From assembly GCA_963840095.1 (NCBI GenBank), contig CAWIXN010000009.1, forward strand, positions 22,560 through 86,559: a stretch of DNA of 64,000 nt, read 5' to 3'. Positions within the stretch are counted from its first letter, which is position 1; each line of letters starts with the position of its first letter. The stretch comes from DATBGO01 sp963840095 (GTDB lineage: Bacteria; Actinomycetota; Actinomycetes; Streptosporangiales; Streptosporangiaceae). Below are positions 63,647 through 64,000 of the stretch, piece after piece. The translations under genes and the position numbers were made by a program. The notes below the pieces were generated by a model that saw nothing but the letters and a program-made list of their open reading frames with translations, ran no database searches and was not told the DNA's origin.

Positions 63647-63695
63647 CGGGTTCGATAACGGGTTCGATAACGGGTTCGACAACGGGTTCGACTGA
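63612..63695 (+). CDS. candidate RiPP core peptide with four FDNG repeats (27 residues)
   Basis: ATG at 63612 has GGAG eight bases upstream. The product is MDSSRLFAI followed by four FDNG units and a final FD, then TGA at 63693-63695. The DNA is a 12-bp tandem repeat (unit GATAACGGGTTC) with one synonymous change (GAC for GAT) in the fourth unit. Each Phe-Asp-Asn fits the aromatic-X-X pattern cross-linked by three-residue-cyclophane-forming radical SAM enzymes. The maturase gene starts 34 bp downstream. Overlaps the 42-codon ORF in another frame. Confidence 0.6.
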   Translation: MDSSRLFAIFDNGFDNGFDNGFDNGFD

Positions 63696-63729
63696 GCGAG
63701 AGTGCCGGCGCGATTAAAGCGAGCGGTTG

Positions 63730-64000
63730 GTGCTTGAACTTCTGGTGATCCAGCCCACAGCCCGCTGTAACCTCGACTGTGGGTACTGCTACGTCCCTGA
63801 CCGCGACGATCCGACCCGCTTGCCGACCGGACTGCTGGAACTGCTCTTCCGCGCCGTCAACCGTTCGAGGCTCACGAACGGGCAAAAGGATCTGCGGGTT
63901 CTCTGGCACGCGGGCGAACCGCTGGCGGCAGGCCTCAGCTTCTACCGCGAAGCCTTCGATCTGATCGACGAGATCCTCGACGGACGGTTGAACGTGCGGC
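63730..64000 (+). CDS. radical SAM peptide maturase, GrrM/OscB-like (partial, N-terminal)
   Basis: The frame runs from GTG at 63730 (TTG at 63727 alternative; in-frame TAA at 63715) off the right edge, about 90 residues. It begins MLELLVIQPTARCNLDCGYC. The radical SAM CxxxCxxC is Cys13, Cys17 and Cys20, followed by YVPDRDD and VLWHAGEPLAAGLSFYREAF. The IQPT..CN..C.YCY(L/V)PDR and WHAGEPL patterns are those of the GrrM/OscB cyclophane-forming maturases. The SPASM domain expected at the C-terminus is outside the window. It directly follows the FDNG repeat ORF, the normal order for precursor and enzyme. Confidence 0.85.
   Translation, partial: MLELLVIQPTARCNLDCGYCYVPDRDDPTRLPTGLLELLFRAVNRSRLTNGQKDLRVLWHAGEPLAAGLSFYREAFDLIDEILDGRLNVR

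Noticed and set aside
63299..63682. 127-codon minus-strand ORF with an SNPL repeat across the FDNG region
   Set aside because: The repeat is the antisense reading of the FDNG repeat. It has no ribosome-binding site, and it runs against the gene order of the locus.

Overview
The window is 64 kb of very GC-rich actinomycete chromosome. A high-GC filamentous or rod-shaped actinobacterium (Streptosporangiales or a close relative) is the best guess. The evidence is the gene order tig-clpP1-clpP2-clpX, folC-DUF4233-mreB-mreC-mreD-mrdA-rodA, TIGR03960-TIGR03936-rne-rplU-rpmA-obg and nadD-rsfS-phosphatase, together with frequent GTG starts and apparently leaderless promoters. Several genes expected from Streptomyces synteny are missing at their usual places: valS before folC, ndk before mreB, and proB-proA after obg.

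Layout. 1-14.3 kb holds membrane and stress genes: a partial cydA with a small membrane partner, a GMC oxidoreductase, an intact GH15 glycosidase, a DUF1269 protein, a broken second GH15 gene, two multi-pass membrane proteins, a DUF7144 protein, a large MalT-like LuxR regulator and an HdeD-family protein. Three promoter regions here share a 19-bp inverted-repeat motif. 14.5-19.3 kb is the protein quality-control block (trigger factor with an unusual acidic tail, ClpP1, ClpP2, ClpX). 19.4-27.2 kb is a four-gene FtsX/MacB-like ABC export system on the minus strand. 27.4-37.1 kb is folC plus the Mre/Rod wall-elongation operon, in which MreD carries a tail of about 430 residues rich in Arg and Gly. 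37.1-40.7 kb holds an MBL-Rieske protein, decayed genes and a TauE permease. 40.8-49.3 kb carries the paired radical-SAM genes, RNase E/G, L21, L27 and Obg. 50.1-54.6 kb carries an M48 protease, a PaaK-like ligase, NadD, RsfS and a histidine phosphatase.

Accessory end. A tRNA-Ala(GGC) at 54,648 is followed by a genomic island of about 7.5 kb, bounded by a 44-bp direct repeat of the tRNA 3' end. The island contains a three-gene insertion sequence (DDE transposase, degenerate tyrosine-recombinase-like protein, divergent DUF6788), a lipoprotein and a multiply frameshifted TIR-WD40 gene.

The most interesting locus is the last kilobase, just beyond the island. It has a chain of small, overlapping, apparently coupled ORFs that ends in a 27-residue ORF with four tandem FDNG units. 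Immediately after it comes the N-terminus of a radical SAM peptide maturase that resembles the GrrM/OscB cyclophane-forming family. I read this as a candidate triceptide-type RiPP cluster, cut off by the window edge.
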